From: Cyanobacterium sp. HL-69
Lineage (GTDB): Bacteria > Cyanobacteriota > Cyanobacteriia > Cyanobacteriales > Cyanobacteriaceae
Length of the DNA stretch: 64,000 nt
Assembly: GCA_002813895.1 (NCBI GenBank)
Contig: CP024912.1
Location: 3,007,836-3,071,835, forward strand
Direction of reading: 5' to 3'
Shown here one piece after another: positions 1 through 9,115 of the stretch. The notes beneath the pieces are model-generated. The model was not told the origin of the DNA and searched no databases. It saw nothing but the letters and a program-made list of their open reading frames with translations. The position numbers were made by a program, and so were the translations under genes. Numbering within the stretch: position 1 is the first letter of the stretch; each line of letters starts with the position of its first letter.

Positions 1-1
1 T

Positions 2-409
2 GACTTTTTAAGAATATATAGTGAAACTACTGATGACAATTGGAATACTTTGGAATATACGTTTGCCCTAGATTCAATTTCTTTACCTGAATACACTTCA
101 GTAGGTGTAGGCGGACAAGATACAACAATCAGCTTGAATTTTAATGGCAGATTTATAAATGCTGATGATAATAGTGAAAGTTTCGGCTCTTTTACCACTG
201 CTTTAACCTTTAATGGTGACAACCAAGCGGAAGTTATTGCATTACTTTCTGATGTTAACAATCCATACGAAGCTCCTAGTTGGACTGCTGATGCTGTGGT
301 GTCTGCTGCTACCGTTCCTGAACCCTCTGCCGTTGGTGGTTTGATGGTCTTTGGTCTTCTAGGCTCCATGGTGGGTTTGAAAAAAAGAAGAGAAAAAGTT
401 TTAAATTAA
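2..409 (+). CDS. PEP-CTERM sorting domain protein, C-terminal part
   Basis: The reading frame is open to the left edge, so this is the 3' end of a longer gene. A TTG at 50 is inside that open frame and is probably not the start. The C-terminus has the full PEP-CTERM tripartite signal: VPEPSA, then a hydrophobic stretch (GGLMVFGLLGSMVG), then a basic tail (LKKRREK). Proteins with this tail are exported and processed by an exosortase, and are often linked to extracellular polysaccharide. The visible upstream part is Thr/Ser/Asn-rich and beta-like, with no recognised enzyme motif. Its neighbours across a terminator are two exosortase-associated acyltransferases, which fits the same export theme. 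Confidence 0.85.
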   Translation, partial: DFLRIYSETTDDNWNTLEYTFALDSISLPEYTSVGVGGQDTTISLNFNGRFINADDNSESFGSFTTALTFNGDNQAEVIALLSDVNNPYEAPSWTADAVVSAATVPEPSAVGGLMVFGLLGSMVGLKKRREKVLN

Positions 410-421
410 CAAAAATAAAAA

Positions 422-440
422 CCCTCCTGACAAAGGAGGG
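422..440 (-). terminator. Rho-independent terminator of the leftward acyltransferase/oxidase operon
   Basis: A 6-bp CCCTCC/GGAGGG stem with a 7-base loop lies 13 bases beyond the oxidase stop. Read on the minus strand it is followed by TTTTTATTTTTG, a good U-tract. On the plus strand no U-tract follows, so it mainly serves the leftward operon. Confidence 0.75.
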
Positions 441-452
441 CAAAGCCATCAT

Positions 453-2048
453 CTATTCTGGGGAATAACGCCCCGGAGAAAGAATATTATTAGGATCGAG
501 GGTACTTTTTAACTGTCGGAGCAGTTGATTGTAACTATCTTCCCCCTTCGCCATGGTTTTCATGGAATGGATACCTAAACGATAGGGGTAATAACCGCTA
601 CTGGTGAGTTTATCCATCAACTCGTCATAACATTCCAAAGCTCGTTGATCTTCTCCTTGTATGTCTCGATCATAACCAATGGAAATGACACAATCGAGTA
701 CCCTTTCCGTTAACAAGGTGATGGACTGTTGAGGCTCGAACCCGTATTTGAGTAGAGTTTCTCTTACTATCTGGTTAATTTTTGCCCCGTGCTTTCCTAA
801 CAAGGGAGCTACAGGGGCGCACCAGATTAAACCGCAACCATCCCTATCAGGATCTGGATTTTCTGGGATAGGTGTTTTTTTGCGCCAATAGGTACTAGCT
901 AACTGGGTACTGGTAGGCACACCTTTCATTAGGCCATAAACAGGGTGCATCAGGTCTAATAGTTCTGGTAAATGAGAACCTGTTATTTTTTGGAAGGGTT
1001 TGGCAATGCCATCGGCAATTTTTATGGTGCGGTCATCCAAAAACTGGATTCGGCGGACTTTTCCCTTGAGGGCATTATTAATTAATCTTTTCGCTTCCGC
1101 AACTTGTTTTTTCGTTCCGTAAATACCCCCCGAACCATTCCACGCCCCAAAATCCCAATCCTTGGCAAACTGATTTAACACTTCATCAGGTAAAGGGGTA
1201 ACGCCCTTGGCTTCCTCCCAAGGATATTGTCGCAAAGCACACAAGACCTTGTAATTATTGCCGATATGTACCGCACTTTTAATGGTGCCATCTAGTCTGA
1301 GAGGGCGTAGAGCATCAATCAAATCCGCCAATTGATCATCCCTTTCGACACTAAAGAAAAACGCTTCAAAATATTCTGGGGCAGGCATTAACCAAAAAGT
1401 CATCTGCGTAACAATACCAAAGTTAGACTGGGTAAAAAGTCCATCTAAATAAGGACCTAATCCCCAACGATATACAGGGGCTGCTGTGGCGTTCTCAAAC
1501 TTCCCAAATCCCGTATGAATAATTTCCCCCGTAGGTAGTACCACTTCCATGCCACAAACTTGGGCAAAATGATCACCGTAGGGAGTATGCCCAAATCCCC
1601 GTTCCATGGTATTCCCAATGAGACTACTTTCCACGGAAGAAGCGTTGCAGTCTAGCCAAAGATTAGATTTTTTTTCCTGTAAAAATTCATATAGTTGTTG
1701 TTGAGTAACCCCTGGCTCAATGGTTACATAGCCTAATTCCTCATTAAAGTCGATGATTTTGTTCATCTTTTTCAGTTCCATTAAGGCACAACCATCTCCC
1801 GTAGGTACTTTTGATCCATAGCCCCAATTTTTGCCAGTGCTAACAGGATAAATAGGAATTTTATGCTCATTTGCGATGTGTAAACATTTTTTTATTTCTT
1901 GACTATTACTAGGGCGTAATACAGCACAAATTTTATTGTCAGTTAAATATGTGGCGGTTTCTTTTTTTTCTAAAACTGTGTCGGTCGTGATAATATTTTC
2001 TTCACTTAAAATGCTTGTCCAAGAGGCGATCGCTTGTTTTTTATCCAT
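453..2048 (-). CDS. FAD-binding oxidase/dehydrogenase of the vanillyl-alcohol oxidase type
   Basis: This is a flavoprotein of about 531 residues. The N-terminal PCMH-type FAD domain (about residues 35-220) shows the glycine-rich segment STGKNWGYGS and the later GNTMERGFGHTPYGDH and SNFGIVTQMTFWLMP blocks. The C-terminal cap domain resembles 4-cresol dehydrogenase/vanillyl-alcohol oxidase. The substrate cannot be told. An upstream in-frame ATG exists at 2060, but GGAG at 2058-2055 lies exactly 6 bases before the ATG at 2048, so 2048 is chosen. This start overlaps the stop of the upstream acyltransferase by 8 bases, which implies translational coupling. The position suggests oxidation of a product made by the two acyltransferases (inference). 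Confidence 0.8.
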   Translation of the reverse strand: MDKKQAIASWTSILSEENIITTDTVLEKKETATYLTDNKICAVLRPSNSQEIKKCLHIANEHKIPIYPVSTGKNWGYGSKVPTGDGCALMELKKMNKIIDFNEELGYVTIEPGVTQQQLYEFLQEKKSNLWLDCNASSVESSLIGNTMERGFGHTPYGDHFAQVCGMEVVLPTGEIIHTGFGKFENATAAPVYRWGLGPYLDGLFTQSNFGIVTQMTFWLMPAPEYFEAFFFSVERDDQLADLIDALRPLRLDGTIKSAVHIGNNYKVLCALRQYPWEEAKGVTPLPDEVLNQFAKDWDFGAWNGSGGIYGTKKQVAEAKRLINNALKGKVRRIQFLDDRTIKIADGIAKPFQKITGSHLPELLDLMHPVYGLMKGVPTSTQLASTYWRKKTPIPENPDPDRDGCGLIWCAPVAPLLGKHGAKINQIVRETLLKYGFEPQQSITLLTERVLDCVISIGYDRDIQGEDQRALECYDELMDKLTSSGYYPYRLGIHSMKTMAKGEDSYNQLLRQLKSTLDPNNILSPGRYSPE

Positions 2049-2835
2049 AAAATTCTCCATTTAAAATATTAGTGCAATCATCCATTTTTATATTAGCTTG
2101 TATTCTTTGAAATAAATTATAAAGATAAATATCTTTGCTAATGTTATTAATTGCTTCGGAAGTATTTAATAGAAAAAGTCTTCTTTTTCCTTTAAACTCC
2201 ATAATTTCTCCACAAAAATAAGAATTTAAGCCATACAATTTTAACTGACGAGATAATCTTGGCTCCATAAGACTAATGGCATATTGCAAATTCAAATCAG
2301 AAACAATACTCGTCACAGCTAAATAAAGTGTGAGAGGAATAATTGATAAACTGCGCCTAGTAAATTTATTATCATACTGATTAAAGTCACCAGAATAAAT
2401 AGTTTGTTTTTGGTTCCACTGGCGAAAATGACTAAGTACGGCTAAACGGGAAACTTCTCCAAAATAAGATCTAGGAATACAGTTAAAGTCAAGAAAGTGT
2501 TCATCACAAATGCGTTCAAAGGGAAATCGTTGCTGAAAACCATCTGAAGACAGAACCAAGCGCACACAACCAATGTAAATGTTTTTGGGTTTATACCTAA
2601 GTAATAAATGGATTGAACAGGAGTCATAAGCATCTTGTTCTAATTTATCAGGAAATTTACTTAGGGGTTCATACTTTAATTCTTGGCAGTAAACTTGATA
2701 ACGAATACGGAACACTTCTTCTCTCAGTTTAGGTGTATTTGCAATGCAAATATCAAATTGTTGAGAACTATATACGAATCTATGATCTAATAATAGAGGT
2801 TGATTTGGCTTTATAGCTTTTATATTTAGACTCAT
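2041..2835 (-). CDS. PEP-CTERM/exosortase system-associated acyltransferase, copy 2
   Basis: This 264-residue protein carries the family hallmark EEVFRIRYQVYCQEL (about residues 39-53), then FPDKLEQDAYD, SIHLLLR, GCVRLVL and FGEVSRLAVLSHFR. That order is typical of the exosortase-associated acyltransferase family, which is related to N-acyl-amino-acid and acyl-homoserine-lactone synthases with a GNAT-like fold. It is expected to join an acyl group to a small amine acceptor in the cytoplasm. It is the middle gene of a three-gene leftward operon, 21 bases after its paralogue and overlapping the oxidase start. The acyl donor and acceptor are unknown. Confidence 0.8.
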   Translation of the reverse strand: MSLNIKAIKPNQPLLLDHRFVYSSQQFDICIANTPKLREEVFRIRYQVYCQELKYEPLSKFPDKLEQDAYDSCSIHLLLRYKPKNIYIGCVRLVLSSDGFQQRFPFERICDEHFLDFNCIPRSYFGEVSRLAVLSHFRQWNQKQTIYSGDFNQYDNKFTRRSLSIIPLTLYLAVTSIVSDLNLQYAISLMEPRLSRQLKLYGLNSYFCGEIMEFKGKRRLFLLNTSEAINNISKDIYLYNLFQRIQANIKMDDCTNILNGEFYG

Positions 2836-2856
2836 ACTAAGTTTACGAATTTATTG

Positions 2857-3618
2857 TTAAGCTGAACAAAACTGATAACAGATATTGTCTTTTATAGTAG
2901 CTTGTATTTTTTTAAATAAACAATAAATCTCCGTATTTTCACTGAAGCCATTCAAAACTTCTTGTCTTTCCAGGGTGTATGGACCTCTTTTACCATGAAA
3001 GTCAACAACAGTACCAATGGGACGAGCAATTAAGCCACTCATGCGTAAATGCCTAGCCAGTCGAGGTTCCATTAAGGTGACAGCATGACTAAGCCCCAAG
3101 TCCATGCCAAGGCTTGTGGCGGCTAAGTAAAGTCCTAAAGCGATTACGGAAGAACGTCGTCTTTGCTCTCTAATCTCTTCTTTACTTCTATTTTCAAAAA
3201 CAATTAAACCACTGGGGGTATTTTGTTCCCCTGACCTTTTTCTAAATTGGGAGATTACTGCTAGTCGAGAAATCTCAGCAACATTTGTCCTCGATATATT
3301 TTCAAAATCAAAGGTATGGTTATGACAAATACTTTCAAAAGGAAAACGATGATCTATATCATTGGTATTAGATAAAACCAGACGTACACATCCTGCATAA
3401 ATTCCCGTTGATTTATGTTGCAAAATACAATGAATAGAGCGATTATCGTAAGAATCTTTTTCCATAAAATCAGGAAAATTTTCTACGGGTTCATAGCCAA
3501 GTTCTTGACAATATACTTGATACCTAATTCTGAATACTTCTTCTTTTAATTCTTGGGTATTTGCTACAAATATATCAAAATACTTAAAAAAATGTTCTCC
3601 TAAGCCAATGCCGTCCAT
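2857..3618 (-). CDS. PEP-CTERM/exosortase system-associated acyltransferase, copy 1
   Basis: This 253-residue paralogue of the next gene has the same motif series: EEVFRIRYQVYCQELGYEP, FPDFMEKDSYD, SIHCILQ, GCVRLVLS, AEISRLAVISQFRKR and LGLYLAATS. The two copies differ most in the middle and at the C-terminus, so they probably differ in substrate. It is the first gene of the operon. About 310 bases of AT-rich DNA upstream must hold the promoter. The family is associated with PEP-CTERM/exosortase loci, in agreement with the PEP-CTERM gene nearby. Confidence 0.82.
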   Translation of the reverse strand: MDGIGLGEHFFKYFDIFVANTQELKEEVFRIRYQVYCQELGYEPVENFPDFMEKDSYDNRSIHCILQHKSTGIYAGCVRLVLSNTNDIDHRFPFESICHNHTFDFENISRTNVAEISRLAVISQFRKRSGEQNTPSGLIVFENRSKEEIREQRRRSSVIALGLYLAATSLGMDLGLSHAVTLMEPRLARHLRMSGLIARPIGTVVDFHGKRGPYTLERQEVLNGFSENTEIYCLFKKIQATIKDNICYQFCSA

Positions 3619-3932
3619 AATTTATTTTAGGTGATTAACATTTTTGATTATATCTTTTTTTCCGTACTAAGTAAGTATTTTTATTTTTTTTTCTCAGTAA
3701 TACATATTAATTTTGAATAAAAATAAGTGATAATACTTAATAAAAATAGATAAAGACTAGAAGAAATAATTTTTCACTCAAAGATAACAATAAAAAATTG
3801 TTTTATATGAAAAGTTGCATTAAGTTTTTGAATTTTAGGACAGTTTTTCATTCAATAAATTTGTAATGACATACCACTTCACATTTGCATTTTATGCACC
3901 ATGATAAATTTTGAACGATCGCCCTGAGTCCA
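3619..3932. other. AT-rich intergenic stretch upstream of the acyltransferase operon
   Basis: This 314-base gap holds no open frame worth calling. It is very A/T-rich with long T and A tracts, and a CGATCG core lies near 3916. It must contain the leftward promoter of the acyltransferase operon and the end of the holB transcript, but no clear -35/-10 pair or terminator hairpin stands out. Confidence 0.5.
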
Positions 3933-4871
3933 TTAAGTAATACAATGTAAATAGAAACAATCCCACACAAGGCGAGGTTGTACATAACTTTTCAGCGCTC
4001 TTTTAACCTTTTCTAACCCTTCTACTATTTCTTTATTCCGTTGTTTATCCCAGTAAAGACATTGTAGATAGTCCGCTAACCATAGCTGAGTTTCTAATTC
4101 CAAACTGTCACTAATTTCCTTGGCCAGATGAAATCCCTCAATCGCCCCTAAGGGTAATTGTGATAACCTAGAAAGTAGATCTGATGGTATTTCTAACAGC
4201 TTAGTGCGATCGCCCATCGCTTTCCCCGGAGAGCCTTGAGCCAACTTTACTAACTGAGGATATTCCAACACATCCGCCGCATTTTGCCTCTGCAATACAT
4301 AAGCCAAATCATCCTCACTGAGGCGAGAAAAAGGAATCATCTGACAACGGGATACAAGGGTAGAAAGAATGGCATCCACACTGGGGGCTATTAAGATAAT
4401 GGTAGCTCTCCCCGGCTCCTCAAGGGTTTTTAATAAAGCATTCCCCGCCGACTCTGCCATCAATTCCGTATCCTCGATTACCACCACCGAGCGAGGGGCT
4501 TTGAGAGGGGGACGACCTAAAAACTCACTGATCGCCCTTATTTGCTCAATTCTGATTTGTGGAGCATTTTTTCTTTTTAAACCCTGCTCCTGAGCTTGGG
4601 AGGCGGTAATAAGTTCACCTTTTTCGGTGTATGTAGGCTCTACCCAAAGGAAATCGGGGTGGTTTCCTGCCTGTATTTTTTGCACCATGGCGGCATAATC
4701 ATCTTCGGGGCGAATCATCAGCATCTCCGCAAAACACCTCGCCCCATATCCTTTACCTACACCCTTCGCCCCTACAAACAAGTAAGCAGGGGCAATACGA
4801 TTAATGGCGATCGCCCTTTCTAACAATTCTACAGCTAAAGGTTGTCCAATTAATTTTGCAAGGGGTTTCAT
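3933..4871 (-). CDS. holB: DNA polymerase III subunit delta' (clamp-loader subunit)
   Basis: This 312-residue AAA+ clamp-loader subunit has Walker A GAKGVGKG (about residues 34-41). A conserved block RSVVVIEDTELMAESAGNAL follows, with the LLKTLEEPG sensor region and the SRC motif (LVSRCQMIPF) that places an arginine finger at the neighbouring ATP site. As a holB product it helps load the sliding clamp at replication forks. Length and motif order are normal for cyanobacterial delta'. It is divergent from recQ, with a short AT-rich spacer between them. Confidence 0.9.
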   Translation of the reverse strand: MKPLAKLIGQPLAVELLERAIAINRIAPAYLFVGAKGVGKGYGARCFAEMLMIRPEDDYAAMVQKIQAGNHPDFLWVEPTYTEKGELITASQAQEQGLKRKNAPQIRIEQIRAISEFLGRPPLKAPRSVVVIEDTELMAESAGNALLKTLEEPGRATIILIAPSVDAILSTLVSRCQMIPFSRLSEDDLAYVLQRQNAADVLEYPQLVKLAQGSPGKAMGDRTKLLEIPSDLLSRLSQLPLGAIEGFHLAKEISDSLELETQLWLADYLQCLYWDKQRNKEIVEGLEKVKRALKSYVQPRLVWDCFYLHCIT

Positions 4872-4877
4872 AAATAA

Positions 4878-4910
4878 TTGATAATTAATAGTTGATAATT
4901 GATAATTAAT
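4878..4910. repeat. Three short direct repeats of TTGATAATTAA type
   Basis: Near-copies of TTGATAATTAAT begin at 4878, 4892 and 4899 in the spacer between holB and recQ. The following stretch (about 4942-4980) has the CCATTCCCTATTCCCC filler common in cyanobacterial spacers. The three copies may simply be slippage products, but they could bind a regulator. Confidence 0.5.
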
Positions 4911-4982
4911 TTAAAGTGAGAGGGTAATTTTGCAAATGATTATAAAATATTAACCATTGCCCATTCCCTATTCCCCATTAAA

Positions 4983-7106
4983 ATGTCTTCACTCACAGAG
5001 TCTCTAAAAAAATACTTCGGTTATGACAGTTTTCGCCCAGGGCAGGAAAAAATTGTCCAAGATGCGATCACCCATAAAGACCTTTTAGTTATCATGCCCA
5101 CGGGGGGCGGAAAATCGCTCTGTTTTCAGCTTCCTGCCCTCTTGAAGCAGGGTATAACCATCGTCATATCCCCCCTCATATCCTTGATGCAAGACCAAGT
5201 CACAGCCCTACAAGACAACGGCATCGGGGCAACCTACATCAACAGCACCCTCAATTATGAAGAAACCAGAATCCGTCAAAGGGACATTTTAGCAGGAAAA
5301 ATCAAACTCCTTTACCTCGCCCCCGAAAGGCTTGTTAGCGATACATTTCAACCTTTTTTAGACACAGTAGTTCAAAAAATAGGTATCTCCGCCTTTGCCA
5401 TCGATGAAGCCCATTGTATCTCTGAATGGGGTCATGATTTTCGCCAAGAATATCGTCAGATGAAATACTTGCGTAGCCAATATCCCCGAGTGCCAATCAT
5501 TGCCCTCACCGCTACCGCCACAGTTAGGGTACAACGGGATATAATTCAACAGCTAAACCTGCGCAATCCTCAAATTCATCGCTTCAGTTTCAACCGTCAA
5601 AACCTTTACTACGAAGTACAGCCAAAAGAAACCCGTGCTTATAACCAACTACTCCATATTATCCGTTCTCACCAAGGTTCTGGTATAGTTTATTGTATCA
5701 GTCGCAAAAGTACCGAAGAAATAGCCGAAAGACTCGCCAGAGATGGGGTTAGCGCCCTTCCTTACCATGCTGGATTAAGTGATAAAGTGCGATCGCAATA
5801 TCAAACCCGCTTCATCCGAGACGATGTCCGCATCATGGTAGCTACTGTTGCCTTTGGTATGGGTATCAACAAACCCGATGTCCGTTTAGTAGTGCATTAC
5901 GACTTACCCCGCAACATAGAAAGCTACTATCAAGAATCAGGCAGGGCAGGGAGAGACGGCGAAAAAGCCAGTTGTATTCTTTTATATAGCCGTGGTGATA
6001 AACAAAAAATAAACTACTTTATCAGACAAAAAACCAACCCCCAAGAGCAAAAAATTGCCTATGCCCAACTAGCCAAAGTCATTGAATATGCAGACACAAA
6101 CTATTGTCGGCGCATCCCCCAACTAAGTTATTTTGGTGAAAAATTTAAAGGTAATTGTGGTAACTGTGATAACTGTCTAAATCCAAAACCCATAGAAGAT
6201 TGGACTATTGAAGCCCAAAAGTTTTTATCCTGTGTTTATCGCACTAATCAACGGTTTGGAACTAAACATATCATAGACGTTTTGAGAGGTTCCAGGGATA
6301 AAAGAATTTATGAATATGGACACCATTTATTATCCACTTATGGTATAGGAAAAGATCATACCACCGATGAATGGAAAAATCTTGCCACCTCCCTCGTTTA
6401 TCAAGGGTTAGTAAGACAAACTAGCGATGGATATAATATTCTTAAAATAAACGATCAAAGTAAGAAAATATTAAAAGGAGAAACAAAAGTATATGTTGCC
6501 GTTAAAGGCAAAGCCGTAAAAAAAGCATCGAGAGATTTAAACTCCCAAGCCGTAGAAGTAGAAATTTTACTCAATCAACTCAAAACATTACGTAAAAAAT
6601 TAGCAGATTTAGAAAATATTGCTCCCTATGTCGTTTTTCACGATTCAACCCTCAAAGTAATGGCACAAATGCAACCCGACACCACCGCAAAATTTGCCCA
6701 ACTTTCGGGGGTAAACGACTATAAATTGCATAAATATGGCGATATATTTATCTCAGAAATTAGAACATTTATCCAGCAAAAACAATTACCTTTCCAACTG
6801 CCTACCAATACCCAAATGAAAACCCTACAACTATATCAACAAGGGCTAGGTATTGCTGACATCGCCAAAGAAAGGGGTTTATCTGTTACTAGCATTGTCT
6901 CCCATCTCAGTGAATTAATAGAATTGAATCAACCTGTTATAGTTAATGATTTTGTTAAAACAGAGAAACAAAAGGTTATCCTAGATATCCTCAAGAAAGT
7001 AGGTAATCAGAAGTTAAAAGAAATTAAACAACATTTACCTGATGAATATACTTATGATGAGATTAAATTGGTTAGGGCATGGTTTAAAAGAATGGAGAAT
7101 GGATAA
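4983..7106 (+). CDS. recQ: ATP-dependent DNA helicase RecQ
   Basis: This 707-residue superfamily 2 3'-5' helicase acts in recombination and fork repair. The helicase core shows Walker A MPTGGGKS (K44), DEAH box AIDEAHCISEWGHDFR (D141), motif Ia ISPLISLMQDQV, motif IV YCISRKSTEE, motif V ATVAFGMGINK and motif VI QESGRAGRDG. A zinc subdomain follows (CRR, then CGNCDNC), then the RQC winged helix. Around residues 525-600 lies an HRDC-like domain, and a C-terminal helix-turn-helix segment (GLGIADIAKERGLS) completes it. The domain order is that of complete bacterial RecQ. Confidence 0.93.
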   Translation: MSSLTESLKKYFGYDSFRPGQEKIVQDAITHKDLLVIMPTGGGKSLCFQLPALLKQGITIVISPLISLMQDQVTALQDNGIGATYINSTLNYEETRIRQRDILAGKIKLLYLAPERLVSDTFQPFLDTVVQKIGISAFAIDEAHCISEWGHDFRQEYRQMKYLRSQYPRVPIIALTATATVRVQRDIIQQLNLRNPQIHRFSFNRQNLYYEVQPKETRAYNQLLHIIRSHQGSGIVYCISRKSTEEIAERLARDGVSALPYHAGLSDKVRSQYQTRFIRDDVRIMVATVAFGMGINKPDVRLVVHYDLPRNIESYYQESGRAGRDGEKASCILLYSRGDKQKINYFIRQKTNPQEQKIAYAQLAKVIEYADTNYCRRIPQLSYFGEKFKGNCGNCDNCLNPKPIEDWTIEAQKFLSCVYRTNQRFGTKHIIDVLRGSRDKRIYEYGHHLLSTYGIGKDHTTDEWKNLATSLVYQGLVRQTSDGYNILKINDQSKKILKGETKVYVAVKGKAVKKASRDLNSQAVEVEILLNQLKTLRKKLADLENIAPYVVFHDSTLKVMAQMQPDTTAKFAQLSGVNDYKLHKYGDIFISEIRTFIQQKQLPFQLPTNTQMKTLQLYQQGLGIADIAKERGLSVTSIVSHLSELIELNQPVIVNDFVKTEKQKVILDILKKVGNQKLKEIKQHLPDEYTYDEIKLVRAWFKRMENG

Positions 7107-7179
7107 TTAAACTTATTTGTAATTAACATCTCTTTAATAAAAGTTTTAAGTAAGTAGGCATAATTAAATCAATTTAGGC

Positions 7180-7197
7180 AAGGGGTTTAAACCCCTT
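7180..7197. repeat. Perfect 18-bp palindrome between recQ and the kinase gene
   Basis: The sequence is AAGGGGTTTAAACCCCTT. It is followed by CTTCATAAG rather than a T-run, so it is not a classic terminator. A related half (CCCCTTGC preceded by CTACTTAA) recurs inverted near 7250-7262, which gives the spacer a loose two-armed structure. It may slow transcription or be a small dispersed repeat. Confidence 0.55.
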
Positions 7198-7347
7198 CTT
7201 CATAAGAGTCTTAATAAAATAAGAGCTATGATTAATTTTGCTAACCTACTTAACCCCTTGCTATCAAATTAATTTTTATAAAAATAAACTTAATTTTAAA
7301 ATTAATCTTTGTAATAAATACTAAAAAATAATTCATAATTTTTGGAT

Positions 7348-8964
7348 ATGGAAAATATATTATTAAATAGATACGAAATCATAAATCATCTGGGTACAGG
7401 GGGTTTTGGTGAGACTTATCTAGCCAAAGATTTACATAGCCCTACTCAAAAAAGAGTAGTGGTAAAATCCCTTAAGCCAATTCATGACAAAAATAGGTCA
7501 GAATTAATCGAAAAACTATTTTTAAAAGAAGCCTCTACCTTAGAAGAATTAGGGGAAAATTCTAAACAAATTCCTACCCTTTATGCTTACTTTCATCATC
7601 AAGATAGATATTATCTAGTACAAGAATATATACAAGGAAAAAGCCTTAATCAAATAGGTATTATTTCTCCTGATAAGTGTAAAGAAATTTTGCTTTCTTT
7701 TTTAGAAGTATTGAAATATATTCACAGTCAAAATATTATTCATCGAGACATCAAACCAGAAAATATCATCATCAGAGAAAAAGATAACCTGCCCGTGTTA
7801 ATTGACTTTGGGGCAGTTAAGGAAAAAATGGGCAGTTTTACCACCCCTAATGGCTCTATTGTAAGTTCTGTAATCGTTGGTACAAGAGGCTTTATGGCAC
7901 CTGAGCAGGGTTTGGGGCGCACGGTTTTTAGTTCCGATTTATTCGCTCTTGGGTTAACCATAATTTACTGTTTGACGGGTAAATCTCCCATGGAGTTTCC
8001 TTCTGATACCCTAACGGGGGAGTTACAATGGCAGGATTATATCCCTAATTTAGAGTCTGGTTTTCGAGAAATTTTGGAAAAAGCAACTAAAATAGATATT
8101 CCTAGTCGTTATGGTAATGCAGAGGAAATGTATCAGGATGTGTTGACTGTTATGGGGGAAGTTTCTCCCCTGTCGATGGCTATGGCATCCCCTATCATTG
8201 CCCCAACCCAGTTATCTTCTCCTTCTGATACGTTACTTAAAACTCAGGTGATAACTCCTCGAGTTGAGGATGATAATTTATCGGATTCTTCTTCCAGCAA
8301 TTTTCTGATGGTTGTGATGTTTAGTATGGTAGTTTTTTTGGCTTTAATGGGAGGTTTTTTTCTTGCCCAACCTAGGCAGGATAATCAAGTTGTCGTCGAG
8401 GAGACGGAGGGAGAAGTTGAGGAGGAAAAAGATTCGCCTATGGATATGGAAAGGAAAAATACAGATACAAATCCAAGGGAGGAAGAAAACACTCCCATCA
8501 ATCCTATTACAGAGGAAATTCCTGAAGAAGATATTGAGGAAGTAGAATCTCCCCCTGCGGAAATTAATCCTCCTGAAGAAATTAATCCTAATCCCCCCAT
8601 AGAAGAAACTCCTCCGCCAGATACTACTCCTGTACTATCTGAACAAGAAGCAAAACAGACTTTACAGTCATTGTACTCCTATTTGTCTGCAAAACAGTTT
8701 GAAAGTGCGATCGCCCTTTATTCCCCATCCATGCAAAGTCAATTTAGACAGAGTTTTTTTGAACAATTTGATAAGGTAACAGTGGAAGATTTAAGGATAA
8801 CTTCTCAATCCTCCCAATCCATAACCCTTGTGGGTGATAACACCTATTATTATCCTGATGGTACAACCCAAAGAGAGCAAAGAAACTATACTGTAACTAC
8901 CATGGATGGAGTGCCTCAAATTACCTCTTCTCAATTTTTACAAGTTACAAAACCAAGAGAATAA
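7348..8964 (+). CDS. Membrane-anchored serine/threonine protein kinase
   Basis: This protein kinase of about 538 residues is probably membrane-anchored. The cytoplasmic kinase domain (about residues 1-270) has the P-loop LGTGGFGETY, the ATP lysine in VVKSLKP (K40), the catalytic loop HRDIKPEN (D134), DFGAVKE in place of DFG (D153) and GTRGFMAPEQ. A single hydrophobic helix of about 22 residues (FLMVVMFSMVVFLALMGGFF) follows near residue 320. Next comes a Glu/Pro-rich spacer of about 90 residues and a C-terminal domain that resembles an NTF2-like sensor fold. A TTG at 7342 is in frame, but the ATG at 7348 gives the usual MENILLNRYEI start. The substrate is unknown. Confidence 0.87.
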   Translation: MENILLNRYEIINHLGTGGFGETYLAKDLHSPTQKRVVVKSLKPIHDKNRSELIEKLFLKEASTLEELGENSKQIPTLYAYFHHQDRYYLVQEYIQGKSLNQIGIISPDKCKEILLSFLEVLKYIHSQNIIHRDIKPENIIIREKDNLPVLIDFGAVKEKMGSFTTPNGSIVSSVIVGTRGFMAPEQGLGRTVFSSDLFALGLTIIYCLTGKSPMEFPSDTLTGELQWQDYIPNLESGFREILEKATKIDIPSRYGNAEEMYQDVLTVMGEVSPLSMAMASPIIAPTQLSSPSDTLLKTQVITPRVEDDNLSDSSSSNFLMVVMFSMVVFLALMGGFFLAQPRQDNQVVVEETEGEVEEEKDSPMDMERKNTDTNPREEENTPINPITEEIPEEDIEEVESPPAEINPPEEINPNPPIEETPPPDTTPVLSEQEAKQTLQSLYSYLSAKQFESAIALYSPSMQSQFRQSFFEQFDKVTVEDLRITSQSSQSITLVGDNTYYYPDGTTQREQRNYTVTTMDGVPQITSSQFLQVTKPRE

Positions 8965-9115
8965 CCTCAAATATTTTTATAGTTAAAATTCATTATCAAG
9001 AAAAATTTTGATGAATACCTACCAAGAAAGGAATCTATAAAAGAATTAACAAGTATTTTGAGAACAAATCCTTTAAACTTAATATATATCAAGTCGTATA
9101 GTGGGTACTTTTGCC

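Noticed and set aside
8385-8600. Minus-strand Ser-rich open frame opposite the kinase linker
   Set aside because: It is the antisense of the Glu/Pro-rich repeats of the kinase linker and shows no family signal.
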